A stretch of DNA of 64,000 bases from Saccharothrix sp. NRRL B-16314. GTDB taxonomy: Bacteria; Actinomycetota; Actinomycetes; Mycobacteriales; Pseudonocardiaceae. Within the stretch, counting starts at the first letter, position 1. Every line of letters begins with the position of its first letter. Made by a program: the position numbers and the translations under genes. The notes beneath the pieces were generated by a model. The model made no database searches. It saw only the letters and a list, made by a program, of their open reading frames with translations, and was not told the DNA's origin. The stretch lies in NCBI RefSeq assembly GCF_000716595.1, contig NZ_JNXC01000001.1, forward strand, positions 930,001-994,000. The letters are read 5' to 3'. Of the stretch, positions 17,937 to 27,658 are shown piece after piece.

Positions 17937-18435
17937 CCGGTCGGCTTCCGAGCAGCGCCACGACGAGCTGCTCCAGCACATCGGCGGCGTGCTGCTGGAC
18001 GCTGCTCCCGACGGCTTCCGGCGGATCGACCTGCTGGTGCGGATGACCGTGGCGGTGCAGGACGCGACGTTGAAGGTGTACATGCCGGACCGCGGCACCC
18101 CCGAGGTGGTCCCGCCGGAAGGGCTGATCGCCGCCTTCCAGGAGCTGCGGCAGGTGCTGTACCAGCCGGGACGCGGCACGTGGTTCTCGGCGCGGTGCGT
18201 GGTCAACGCGCCGGCCCGGATCGACGTCACCTACAACGTCGACCACGACCCCGGGTTCGACCCGCCGGTGCCGGCGGCGGACTTCGCCCGTGACCTCCAG
18301 GTCTTCCCCCGCGACGAGGCCTACCTCCCCGACTGGCTGCGCGCGAAGCTGGTCGAGGCGAGCACCGGCCCCGGGAGAGCCGACCTCGAACACGCCGGCC
18401 CCAAGGACGCGAGCACCGAGGAGCAGAACACATGA
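17914..18435 (+). CDS. YezG-like (DUF600-type) immunity/chaperone candidate
   Basis: This is a 173-aa protein lying 23 nt inside the end of the preceding gene and overlapping the next by 4 nt. The pattern LLQHIGGVLLDAAPDGFRRI, an internal FQELRQVLYQPGRGTWFSAR, then IDVTYNVDHDPGF and LQVFPRDEAYLPDWLRAKL matches the N-terminal domains of both TNT proteins downstream. It resembles the YezG immunity fold. A standalone copy beside toxins that carry the same domain suggests immunity or secretion-chaperone duty; this is inference. The C-terminal 20 residues are charged and probably disordered. Confidence 0.7.
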   Translation: MSTTQPSDRSASEQRHDELLQHIGGVLLDAAPDGFRRIDLLVRMTVAVQDATLKVYMPDRGTPEVVPPEGLIAAFQELRQVLYQPGRGTWFSARCVVNAPARIDVTYNVDHDPGFDPPVPAADFARDLQVFPRDEAYLPDWLRAKLVEASTGPGRADLEHAGPKDASTEEQNT

Positions 18436-19940
18436 CCGCGCCGCAGTTGGACGTCGAGGACCAGAACGCCGTCCTCGGCTCCGTCACCACCCTGCTGGTG
18501 CAGCGCCTGCCCGGCGACTGGGAGCAGCTGTTCGTCGACTTCCGGATGATGGGCAGCCACCTGGAGGCGCAGGTCTCCGGCGTGACCATGTACGGCTCGT
18601 CGTTCGACTGGGACCTGCCGCCGGAGGCGCAGCCGTTCTTCGTGCAGCTGCGCGCCGGCATGGCCGGTCCGGGCGTCGGCACGTGGTTCTCGATGAAGTT
18701 CCACCTCGTGCACCCGGACACGTACTCGGCGGAGTTCGACCGGGACCACGAGCCGGACTGGAACCAGCCGCCCACGCCGGGGCACTACGCCGAGGAGCTG
18801 CAGCTCTACCCGCGCGAGGACGGCGCGATCCCGGCCTGGCTGCGGGGACGGGTGGGGCTGGGGCCGGCCAGGAGCAGCCTGTTCGCCGCGCCGGTGTTCG
18901 ACGGGACCGACCCGCGGGGCAACCCGGTGCACCACCGCCCGGCCGTGCACCCGCAGGAGCTGGACGACCTCCTCGCCTACCTGGAGAACGCGCCGGTCGT
19001 GCTGTCCGCGCGTTCCCGCGGCACGGACGTGTTCAAGCCGGATGCGCCGCCGTCCGTGCCGCTGACCTTCCACACCGACGGCACCTGGGTGTGGCCGGGC
19101 GGCGTGGCGCACTACCTGCGCCACCACCGCGTGCCGCCGCTGCCGCAGCTCGTGGAGCACATCCGGGACAACGAGTACGCCGTGCCGCAGGTCTCACCGG
19201 ACGCGGAGGCCGCCGCGAGCGCCGTCGCCACCGGGCAGGCCGAGGGCGCACCGCTGCCCGAGCACCGGCCGCGGGTGATCACCGACGTCGACCAACGCGC
19301 GCTCGACCACCTCAAGGCCCGGCTCGACCACTACGGCGTCGCGGCGTCCGCGTACGGCATCGTGGAGCCGAAGCCGGACGCGTTGGTGATCGAACCCGTG
19401 CCCGGGCGGTCCGGCTGGCAGGTCCAGTTCTGGGACGCCGACCGCGGCCCGCACGGTCACCCGAGGGTGTACGAGCACGCGGTGGACGCGGCGAAGGTGC
19501 TGCTGGCCGAGCTGCTGTGGCAGTCGGACCTCGATCGGACGCCCGCGGCGGACACCGGCGCCCTCGTGACGCCGGTCGCGGGCATCCAGCCGCTGCCGGA
19601 CGAACCGCCGCTGTCGCTGTTCCGGGATCACGAGGACGTCGTCATCCCGGTCGGGACCGAGCTGGACCGGTTCGGCGCGGACACCGGCAACCTCGTCTAC
19701 ACGGCCGGCACGGTGCCGGGCAGCCGCTCGTTGCCGCCGGAGTGGCTGAACCGCCCGTACCACCTGTACCGGGTGATGAAGCCCATCCCGGCGTTGAAGG
19801 GCGTCGCGGTGCCGTGGTTCGGGCAGGTCGGCGGCGGCACGGGGTACTTCCTGGCGAAGTCGGTGCGCGATCTTCTGGCCGGTGGGAGCCTGGTGGAGGA
19901 GGCCGCGGCGGCGCTTCGGACGTCGCCACCGGGGGTCTAG
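18432..19940 (+). CDS. TNT-domain (NAD glycohydrolase-type) toxin with N-terminal YezG-like domain
   Basis: This is a 502-aa, four-part protein. Residues 1-145 are a YezG-like domain. Residues 150-265 are a conserved domain with HTDGTWVWPGGVAHYLRHH. Residues 280-370 form a third domain (GWQVQFWDADRG). Residues 390-490 are a TNT (DUF4237) domain with PLSLF, LDRFG, LVYTAG, RPYHLYRV and PWFGQVGGGTGY. The TNT family, named from Mycobacterium tuberculosis CpnT, hydrolyses NAD. The Gln of the WFGQ motif (about 465) corresponds, I believe, to the catalytically important Gln. There is no signal peptide; export would be by the type VII route. Confidence 0.82.
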   Translation: MTAPQLDVEDQNAVLGSVTTLLVQRLPGDWEQLFVDFRMMGSHLEAQVSGVTMYGSSFDWDLPPEAQPFFVQLRAGMAGPGVGTWFSMKFHLVHPDTYSAEFDRDHEPDWNQPPTPGHYAEELQLYPREDGAIPAWLRGRVGLGPARSSLFAAPVFDGTDPRGNPVHHRPAVHPQELDDLLAYLENAPVVLSARSRGTDVFKPDAPPSVPLTFHTDGTWVWPGGVAHYLRHHRVPPLPQLVEHIRDNEYAVPQVSPDAEAAASAVATGQAEGAPLPEHRPRVITDVDQRALDHLKARLDHYGVAASAYGIVEPKPDALVIEPVPGRSGWQVQFWDADRGPHGHPRVYEHAVDAAKVLLAELLWQSDLDRTPAADTGALVTPVAGIQPLPDEPPLSLFRDHEDVVIPVGTELDRFGADTGNLVYTAGTVPGSRSLPPEWLNRPYHLYRVMKPIPALKGVAVPWFGQVGGGTGYFLAKSVRDLLAGGSLVEEAAAALRTSPPGV

Positions 19941-20014
19941 CGACAGTCGCAGCGCGTCATTGGTCCGTTCGGCTCAGCGGGTCCCCGTGCGGGCACCGGG
20001 ACCCGAGGGGGAAG

Positions 20015-23000
20015 ATGTTGCACGTGTCCGAGCTGAAGCCGCTGAACCCGACCGAGCAGGATGCGCTGGTCAAGCAGATCGGCCTGACGCTGATGCGGGC
20101 CGCGCCGGAGGAGTGGCGGCACGTGACGGCCGAGTACCGCGCGACCGGCCGGTACTTCGAGCTGGCCGCCGAGGTGCGGACGGCCGACGGCGCCCTGCGT
20201 GCCTGGTCGCCGCCCCACGAGGTGGCCGGCCTGTTCTCGCGTCTGCGCGCCGGCATGTACCGCGACGGCCGGGGCAGCTGGTCCAACGCCCGGTACCAGC
20301 TGGACCACCCGTCCAGCTACAACCTGGACTTCGACCGCGCCGAGCCGTCCTGGACCACGCCACCGCCGCCGCAGGCGTACCTGGACGAGATGCGGTTCTT
20401 CCCGCGCACCGACGAGAACGTGCCGGACTGGCTGCGCCGCCGCCTCCAGCAGACCGCGCCGCCGCCGCAGGACCAGCTGCCGCACGACCAGCCGCGGGCG
20501 TTCCGCACGGCCCGGGTGTTCGACGGCGCCGGTCCGGGCGGACGTCCGTCGGTGAACCGGCCGCCGGTCGCCGACACGGACCGCGACCTGCTGCTGAGCT
20601 ACCTGGACCGGGCGCCGGTCGCGGTGATCGGGCGCGGGTTCGACGCGGACGTGCTGAACCCGGACGCGCCGGCGCTGGTGCCGGTGGCGTTCCAGACCGA
20701 CGGGCACTGGATCTGGCCCGCCGCGGTCGGCTACTACCTGCGGGCGTACGACGTGCCGCCGGAGCCGGAGCTGGTGGAGCGGGCCAAGGCGCAGGACTTC
20801 GTGCTGCCCGAGGTGAGCGAGGAGGCGCGGGTCGCCGCCGCGGCGAACCTGGGTGCGCCCGCCGCGCCGCAGGGCACCGTGCTGCCGGTCGCGGAGCCGG
20901 TGGGAGCGCCGGTCGAGCAGCCGGTCGAGGTGGGCACGACGGTCGTCGCGCCACTGCCGGCCCTGGCCGCCGACCGCGCGCCGGAGCCGGTGAACCAGCC
21001 CGAGCCGCCGGTGGACGTCGAGGAGACCGCGAACCTCACCGAGTTGCGGCCGGAGATCATCGAGTACGCCCAGGACGGTCCGCCGTACCGGGTGCGGTTC
21101 GACGAGGACGGCCCGGTGATCGACGACCGGTACCGGCGCGAGTCCTACGTGGACGGCATGGACCTGTTCGCCCCCGCCGCGTACGAGGGTGACTCGAACG
21201 AGACCCGGCTGAACGAGATCCAGTCGGGTACTCCGGAGCAGGGCAACCCGCAGCCGGACGAACCACAGCCGGGCGAATCACGGCCGAGCGAACCGCAGTC
21301 GGTGGAGCGGCAGTCGGCCGAGCCGCAGTCGAACGAGCCGCAGCTGGGCGAACCACAGCTGGGCGAACCACAGCTGGGCGAACCACAGCTGGGCGAACCA
21401 CAGCTGGGCGAGCCGCAGCCGGACGACACCGGGTCGCGCGCTCCCGAGCTGCACGACACCCAGACCTGGAACCCGTTCACCGACGAGGAGCCCGAAGCCG
21501 AGCCCGCGACCGAGCCCGCCGAGGAGACCGCCGAAGTAAGGGCGATCACCGACGAGCCCGCGCACGTCGAGCAGGCCCACGAGCAGCCCGCGTACGACCA
21601 GCCTGCCTACGAGCGGCCCGGGTACGACCAGCCCGGTTATGAGCAGCCTGGGTATGACCAGCCCGTCTACGAGCAGTCCGGGTACGACCAGCCGGGGTAC
21701 GAGCCGTCAGCGGAGCACGAGCCGCAGCCGCTCGGGGAACCGTCCGTCGCACCCGAGGACACCGCTGAGCACCCGGCGGACGACAGCACGAACGACAGTA
21801 CGAACGACAGTACGAACGACACGGTCGACACGGTCGACGCCGCCGGCGAAGACGCTGCCGAGGTCACCGCCGAGTTCGAGATGGACCAGGACCGGTTGTA
21901 CGCGCCGGAGCGGGCGGAGTCGCACTTCGCCGAGCAGTCGTACACCGAGCCGCACACCGAGCAGCCGTTCGGCGAGCAGGCTTTCGGTGAGCCGGAGGAC
22001 ACCCGGTTCGAGTCGCGGGACGACGAGCCCCAGGCCGGCGACCAGCACCACTCCGACCAGCACCACTCCGACCAGCACGTCACCGAGCAGGTGCCGCCGC
22101 CGTTCGCGGACCAGGCGACCCAGTTCGCCCCCGCGGTGGAGTTGTTCGACGACGTGGACCAGCCCGCGCCACCGGCCCCGATCCTGAGCCCGCCGCCGGT
22201 CGAACCGCCGGTGCAGGTCGACGTGCCGAAGCCGCCCGAGCCGCGCCAGGTCACGCCGGACGAGGAGCGGGAGCTGTCCGCCGTCCGCCGCACCCTGGAC
22301 GGCCTGGACGTGCCGCCCACCGCCTACCGGTTCGGCGGCGAGCCCGCCGACCACACCTGGATGCTGCGCGTCGACGGCCAGGACTGGGAGGTGTCGTACT
22401 TCGACCACGGCCCCACCAACCCGGTCCGCTTCGACCGCCTGGAGGACGCCGCCGCCTACCTGATCGGCCGGCTGGTGCTCACCAACCGCCGCGCACCCCG
22501 CCCACCGGCCCCGATGCCGCCGCCACCACCGCAGCGCCCGCGTCCGCCGATGAACGGGGTGAACAACGGGCTCAACAACGGCATGAACAACGGCCTGAAC
22601 AACGGGTTCCGCGAAGAACCGCCGCGTCGCCCCGGACCGCCGCAGCAGCAGCGCCCGCCGGTCGAACCGCCGGTGCCCGCGCCGTCCGCGCAGGCCACCC
22701 AGGTCGTGCAGCCCGCGTCGCAGTCGGGCGCCATGACGTCGACCCAGGAGCCGAAGCCCCAGCGCTCCTGGCCGATCAACCCGATGAACGGCGAGCCACC
22801 GCTCACCCTGTTCCGGCACAAGAAGATGGTCGAGCTGCCCGCCGGCATGGAGGTGGACCGCTTCGGCGAAGGCGAGGGCAACCTCGTCTACGCGGCGGGC
22901 ACCCCGTTCGGCCAGCGCTCGCTGGTGCCGTCCTGGATCAACCGCCCGTACCACGTCTACCGCCTGCGCCGACCGGTCGAGGTGCTGACCGGCATCGCCG

Positions 23001-23119
23001 TGCCGTGGTTCGAGCAGCAGGGCGGCGGCACCGCCTACCTGATGCCGAAGACGATCGACGACATGGTCGCGGACGGCGTGCTGGTGGAGGTCGCCAACCA
23101 GGACGCCCCGAACCACTGA
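20015..23119 (+). CDS. Large TNT-domain toxin with disordered repeat linker
   Basis: This 1034-aa paralogue of the preceding protein has the same four domains. They are: YezG-like (about 1-150); the TDGHWIWPAAVGYYL domain (about 165-285); a third domain with WEVSYFDHGPTNP (about 750-830); and a C-terminal TNT domain (about 925-1030) with PLTLFRHKKMVELP, VDRFGEGEGNLVYAAG and PWFEQQGGGTAY. About 450 residues of acidic linker separate the second and third domains. The linker holds tandem motifs: GEPQL five times, PGYDQP/PGYEQP, NDST three times, SDQHH. NNGLNNGM follows before the TNT. ATG 20015 or GTG 20024 could start it. The stop codon lies inside the first unit of a 16-bp DNA array. Confidence 0.82.
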   Translation: MLHVSELKPLNPTEQDALVKQIGLTLMRAAPEEWRHVTAEYRATGRYFELAAEVRTADGALRAWSPPHEVAGLFSRLRAGMYRDGRGSWSNARYQLDHPSSYNLDFDRAEPSWTTPPPPQAYLDEMRFFPRTDENVPDWLRRRLQQTAPPPQDQLPHDQPRAFRTARVFDGAGPGGRPSVNRPPVADTDRDLLLSYLDRAPVAVIGRGFDADVLNPDAPALVPVAFQTDGHWIWPAAVGYYLRAYDVPPEPELVERAKAQDFVLPEVSEEARVAAAANLGAPAAPQGTVLPVAEPVGAPVEQPVEVGTTVVAPLPALAADRAPEPVNQPEPPVDVEETANLTELRPEIIEYAQDGPPYRVRFDEDGPVIDDRYRRESYVDGMDLFAPAAYEGDSNETRLNEIQSGTPEQGNPQPDEPQPGESRPSEPQSVERQSAEPQSNEPQLGEPQLGEPQLGEPQLGEPQLGEPQPDDTGSRAPELHDTQTWNPFTDEEPEAEPATEPAEETAEVRAITDEPAHVEQAHEQPAYDQPAYERPGYDQPGYEQPGYDQPVYEQSGYDQPGYEPSAEHEPQPLGEPSVAPEDTAEHPADDSTNDSTNDSTNDTVDTVDAAGEDAAEVTAEFEMDQDRLYAPERAESHFAEQSYTEPHTEQPFGEQAFGEPEDTRFESRDDEPQAGDQHHSDQHHSDQHVTEQVPPPFADQATQFAPAVELFDDVDQPAPPAPILSPPPVEPPVQVDVPKPPEPRQVTPDEERELSAVRRTLDGLDVPPTAYRFGGEPADHTWMLRVDGQDWEVSYFDHGPTNPVRFDRLEDAAAYLIGRLVLTNRRAPRPPAPMPPPPPQRPRPPMNGVNNGLNNGMNNGLNNGFREEPPRRPGPPQQQRPPVEPPVPAPSAQATQVVQPASQSGAMTSTQEPKPQRSWPINPMNGEPPLTLFRHKKMVELPAGMEVDRFGEGEGNLVYAAGTPFGQRSLVPSWINRPYHVYRLRRPVEVLTGIAVPWFEQQGGGTAYLMPKTIDDMVADGVLVEVANQDAPNH

Positions 23120-23202
23120 CGGCCTGAACCACCGACGACCTGAACCACCGACGACCTGAACCACCGACGGCCTGAACCACCGACGGCCTGAACCACCGAC
23201 GC
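23107..23202. repeat. 16-bp tandem repeat over the TNT toxin stop codon
   Basis: Six consecutive 16-bp units of CCTGAACCACCGACGR. The first, diverged unit (23107-23122) contains the last codons and TGA of the toxin gene. The other five are non-coding and end 4 bp before the stop of the leftward pentapeptide gene. The copies are nearly identical, so the expansion is recent. Confidence 0.9.
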
Positions 23203-23206
23203 ACCG

Positions 23207-23836
23207 TCAGCCGACGCGCAACCCGTGCGCGGCGGCGAAGGCGACGGCAGTGTCCAAGTCCACCCGCGCGCCGCGCAGGGTGGCTTGGGCGAGCCCGTCG
23301 GCGTCCAGCCGCGCACCCCGCAGGTCGGCGCCTTCCAACCGGCACCCCAGCAGTCGGGCGCCGGTCAGGTCGGCGTCACGGAGGTCCGCTTCGCGCAGGT
23401 CGGCGCCCTCCAGGTTGGCCTCGCGCAACCGCAACCCGCGCAACGACGCCTTGGGCAGCACGGCGCCGGTCAGCCCGGCGAGCGTGAGATCGGTCTCCTT
23501 CAACGAGATCGGCCGCATCGCGCAGTCCACGAACACCGACCCGAGCCACGAGCACGACGTGAACGTGGACGACGCGAGCACCGCCCTGGTGAACCGGCAC
23601 GACCGGAACGCGGTGGCGTCGTGCGCGGACTCGCCGAGGTCGGTCCGGTCGAACGTGCACTCGGTGAACGTGCACCCGGACGTCCTCACCCCGCGCAGGT
23701 CGGCCTCGGTGAAGTCGCACCGGACGAACGACCGGCCCGCCAACTCCTGCCCGTACAGGACCGCGTCGGAGTAGTCCTCACCCACGATGTCCACGGCGCT
23801 GTCCCCGGTGCCGTCCCCGATGATGTCCACTGTCAC
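23207..23836 (-). CDS. Pentapeptide repeat protein
   Basis: This is a 209-aa right-handed beta-helix built of A(D/N)LXX repeats, clearest in the C-terminal half (ANLEGADLREADLRDADLTG). The N-terminal half has looser units such as SFVRCDFTEADLRG. Pentapeptide proteins mimic DNA or act as structural scaffolds; some (MfpA, Qnr) protect DNA gyrase. Nothing here ties this one to gyrase. The GTG start at 23836 is divergent from mdh. Confidence 0.9.
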   Translation of the reverse strand: MTVDIIGDGTGDSAVDIVGEDYSDAVLYGQELAGRSFVRCDFTEADLRGVRTSGCTFTECTFDRTDLGESAHDATAFRSCRFTRAVLASSTFTSCSWLGSVFVDCAMRPISLKETDLTLAGLTGAVLPKASLRGLRLREANLEGADLREADLRDADLTGARLLGCRLEGADLRGARLDADGLAQATLRGARVDLDTAVAFAAAHGLRVG

Positions 23837-23923
23837 ACCTTGTCATCGTTCGCCAGTTGGTAACCTCCGACCTGCCGGGTAACCCCGCCCGGTGCGCGGT
23901 CCCGGTGTAGAGACCGCCGCTGA

Positions 23924-24976
<1,053 letters not shown>

Positions 24977-24995
24977 GTTCCCGAAGAGCCGTACC

Positions 24996-25031
24996 CCACG
25001 AGAGGGCCGCCCGAGGGTGGCCCTCTCGTGG
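24996..25031. terminator. Hairpin after mdh, just ahead of the next gene
   Basis: The arms CCACGAGAGGGCC and GGCCCTCTCGTGG pair perfectly (13 bp) around a 10-nt loop. The hairpin begins 19 bp after mdh and ends only 13 bp before the ATG at 25045. It is a strong terminator candidate for mdh, but it also occupies the leader of the following gene. Confidence 0.8.
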
Positions 25032-25044
25032 CATGTTGGGTGTC

Positions 25045-25854
25045 ATGAACCAGTGGCCCGTGCCCACGCCCGACCTGCCCTCCGACGTGCACCCCGCGCT
25101 CGCCGCCACCGCGCTCGCCGCGTCCCGCGCCTACGGCCAGGCCCGCCGCGACTTCACCCGCGTGCAGCTGCGGGAGGAGGTCGCCGACGGCGCGGACGGC
25201 ACGCCGACCATGCGGGTGGACGCGATCGTGGAGGCCGCGATCGCCGAGGCCGCCGCCGGAGCGGGCGCCAACCTGCTGTCCGAAGAGGCCGGGTTCCTCG
25301 ACAACGGGTCAGTCGCGACCCTCGTGATCGACCCGGTGGACGGTTCCGCGAACGCCGCGCTCGGCGTGCCGCTGTCGTGCTTCGCGGGCGCGCTGGTGAT
25401 CGACGACCAGCCGGTCGAGGCCCTCACCGTCTGGTTCGACACCGGCCGGGCGTGGTCCGCGCACGCGGGCAGGCCCACGCCGTTCCGCACGACCGGCCGC
25501 ACGAAGCTCAAGGGCGCGTCGGTGTGCATGATGCGTCCGAAGCGCGGCACCGAGGAAGCCTGGATGCGGGTGGCGAACGAAGCCGACCGGATTCGCGTGC
25601 TGTGCACGACGTGCCTGGAGACGGCGCTGGTCGCGGAGGGTTCCATCGACGCGTTCGCCGATCCCGGCTCGGACACCCACCGGCTGATGGACCTGATGGC
25701 CGCCCTGGTGACCGTGCCCGCCGCCGGTGGTGCGCTGCTCGACCTGCACGGCCGGCCGTTGACCTTCGACCTGGACCTCTCCCGCCGCTGGTCGGGCATC
25801 GCCGCCGCCACACCCGCCCTCGCCGACGAGTTGATCGGCACCATCCTCGGCTGA
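25045..25854 (+). CDS. Inositol monophosphatase family protein
   Basis: This is a 269-aa, Mg-dependent sugar phosphatase-like enzyme. The metal-binding motifs are visible: LLSEEAG (Glu-Glu) and [10 protein letters not shown] (the DPIDGT motif), with a later Asp in [13 protein letters not shown], where the family's C-terminal motif lies. Activity on inositol phosphate, fructose bisphosphate or histidinol phosphate cannot be told apart here. ATG 25045 ([10 protein letters not shown]) is preferred over ATG 25033, although no good ribosome-binding site is seen for either. It follows mdh closely, behind the hairpin. Confidence 0.85.
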   Translation: MNQWPVPTPDLPSDVHPALAATALAASRAYGQARRDFTRVQLREEVADGADGTPTMRVDAIVEAAIAEAAAGAGANLLSEEAGFLDNGSVATLVIDPVDGSANAALGVPLSCFAGALVIDDQPVEALTVWFDTGRAWSAHAGRPTPFRTTGRTKLKGASVCMMRPKRGTEEAWMRVANEADRIRVLCTTCLETALVAEGSIDAFADPGSDTHRLMDLMAALVTVPAAGGALLDLHGRPLTFDLDLSRRWSGIAAATPALADELIGTILG

Positions 25855-25908
25855 CGTGCCCGGGAACGTTCCCAGGTTGCCGTTTCGCTCAACGAACGGG
25901 GTTGTGGA

Positions 25909-26817
25909 TCACGCGGACCGGTACCACTGCGCCGTTTCCGCGATCGCCTCCTCGTGCGGTGTCACCGGAAATCGCCCGAAAGTGGACTCGAACGCGGAGT
26001 GGTCCACCACCCACGCGCGGGTCCGCTGGTGGTCCATCTCGCCGGAGCCGCGCAACCGCTTGTCGAACATCGCGCTCACGGTGACGGTCGACGACGGCAG
26101 CCGCAGCGGCTTGCGCGCGTTGCCGAGCACCCGTCCCGTCAGCGCGATGAACTCCCGGACGGTCACCGTCCCGGCGGCCGGCGTGTGCCAGACCTTCCCG
26201 TCCGCCCGCGCGTCGTCACCCAGCACGATCTGCGCCCGCGCCGTGTCGGCGAGGTAGGCGAACGTGTGCGGGAGGTCCAGCGGCCAGAACCACAGCGCGT
26301 TCCTGCCCCGCGTCATCGGCTTGATCATCAGCTCGCCGGGCAGCGACGAGGTGCCGCCCGGACCGTAGTAGTCCGAGGAACGACCGGTCGCCACCGGCAC
26401 GGACGCCTGCCGCAACCGCGCGCCCAGTTCGCTGCGCAGCTTCTCCTTCGGCCCCGCCGGTCGTTCCGGCGTGTCCTCGGTCAGCGGGCCGGTGACCGGG
26501 CCGTACGAGTACAGGTTGTCCGCGAACACGATCTTCGCACCGGCGGCCTCCGCTGCGGCGACGGTGTTGTCGAACATCGTCGGCAGCATGTCCGCCCAGC
26601 TGGTGTACGGGACGTTGGCGGACAGGTGGACCACCGACGCGCCCTCCACGGCCTTGAGCGTCGACGCCCGGTCCATCAGGTCCGCGCGCACGTCCTGCGC
26701 ACCCTCCGGAACTCCACCCGAACGTGTTACCGCCCGTACCTCTCTGCCCGCCGCCACCAACTGCCTGGTGATCTCCCGACCGATGCCCCGACCCGCTCCC
26801 AGCACGACCACCGTCAT
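25909..26817 (-). CDS. NAD(P)-dependent epimerase/dehydratase-like oxidoreductase
   Basis: This is a 302-aa, extended-SDR-like protein. The N-terminal TVVVLGAGRGIGREITRQL is a dinucleotide-binding loop, VHLSANVPYTSW lies over the cofactor, and YYGPGG with a nearby LYSYGPV is typical of NAD-dependent epimerase/reductase relatives. The substrate is unknown. The ATG at 26817 follows GGAGG by 5 nt. It is divergent from a TetR gene across an operator-like palindrome, so it is the probable target of that repressor. Confidence 0.85.
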   Translation of the reverse strand: MTVVVLGAGRGIGREITRQLVAAGREVRAVTRSGGVPEGAQDVRADLMDRASTLKAVEGASVVHLSANVPYTSWADMLPTMFDNTVAAAEAAGAKIVFADNLYSYGPVTGPLTEDTPERPAGPKEKLRSELGARLRQASVPVATGRSSDYYGPGGTSSLPGELMIKPMTRGRNALWFWPLDLPHTFAYLADTARAQIVLGDDARADGKVWHTPAAGTVTVREFIALTGRVLGNARKPLRLPSSTVTVSAMFDKRLRGSGEMDHQRTRAWVVDHSAFESTFGRFPVTPHEEAIAETAQWYRSA

Positions 26818-26845
26818 GACGCCTCCGTACCAAGCTCTCACTGTT

Positions 26846-26860
26846 GTTAGAAGTTCTAAC
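26846..26860. promoter_or_regulatory. TetR operator candidate
   Basis: GTTAGAAGTTCTAAC is a perfect 7+1+7 palindrome in the 79-bp divergent region between the oxidoreductase and tetR. A further half-site AAGTTAGA follows at 26863-26870. AT content here is far above the surroundings. Binding by the adjacent TetR protein is inferred. Confidence 0.7.
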
Positions 26861-26896
26861 ACAAGTTAGAGTGCGTTTGTCAAGGAGGTGCGGAGA

Positions 26897-27658
26897 GTGG
26901 TCAACGTGCGGCGCGAGCGGTTCCGCGAGGAGACGAAGGTCGAGGCCAAGCGCATCGCGCTGGAGCAGCTGGCGGAACAGGGGATCGCCGGGATCTCGGT
27001 CAACGCCATCGCCAAGCGGATGGGCGTGACGGGGCCCGCGCTCTACCGGTACTTCAAGGGCCGCGACGACCTGCTGAACGACCTGGTCAGGGACGCGTGG
27101 CACGACCTGGCGGACGCCGTCGAGGCGGCGGTCTCGGCGTCGGAGGGCGCAGATCCACCCGATCGGGTGCGCGCGTTCGCGGCGGGCTTCCGGTCGTGGG
27201 CCATCGCCCAGCCGCACCGGTACCTGCTGCTGCTCGGCACGCCGCTACCCGGCTACCAGGCGCCGGAAGACACGATCATGGCCGCACACCGCACGATGAG
27301 CGCGTTCCTGGCTGTGCTGCCGACGGGGGCACTGGCGGCAGGCGCACCGCCGGCAGGGGCACAGTCGACGGGGGCACTGGCGACGGGGGAACCGCCGCGT
27401 GAGGACGCCACGGCCGGGCTGGACGCCCAGCTCGTGGCGTGGGCGGGCTCGCGCGGCGAGGGCACCGTGCCACCCGCCGTGCTGCTCGCCGGCCTGCGGG
27501 GTTTCACCAGGCTGCACGGCGTGCTCAGCCTGGAGGTCGCGGGCCAGTTCGGACCGATGGGGATCGACCCGGCGCTGCTCTACCGCGCCGAGGTCGAGTC
27601 CTTGATCCTGGGTGATTCGGACGTCCGGGGCTCGACCAGCGTGTCCGGGCCTGGGTAG
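26897..27658 (+). CDS. TetR family regulator with WHG-type C-terminal domain
   Basis: This is a 253-aa regulator. The helix-turn-helix covers about residues 10-55 (ALEQLAEQGIAGISVNAIAK, then GPALYRYFKGRDDLLNDLV). The C-terminal domain, with FRSWAIAQPHRYLLLLGTPLPGY and a later GLRGFTRLHGVLSLEVAGQF, fits the TetR_C WHG group. Between them is a low-complexity insert of roughly 25-30 residues made of (T/A)GAL(A)TG-like units encoded by repetitive DNA at about 27325-27395. The GTG at 26897 has AAGGAGG 8 nt upstream. It overlaps a convergent DUF1918 gene by 79 bp. Confidence 0.88.
   Translation: MVNVRRERFREETKVEAKRIALEQLAEQGIAGISVNAIAKRMGVTGPALYRYFKGRDDLLNDLVRDAWHDLADAVEAAVSASEGADPPDRVRAFAAGFRSWAIAQPHRYLLLLGTPLPGYQAPEDTIMAAHRTMSAFLAVLPTGALAAGAPPAGAQSTGALATGEPPREDATAGLDAQLVAWAGSRGEGTVPPAVLLAGLRGFTRLHGVLSLEVAGQFGPMGIDPALLYRAEVESLILGDSDVRGSTSVSGPG

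Noticed and set aside
10135..23202. CRISPR array, considered for the tandem repeats
   Set aside because: Units are contiguous and 14-46 bp long, with no unique spacers and no cas genes.
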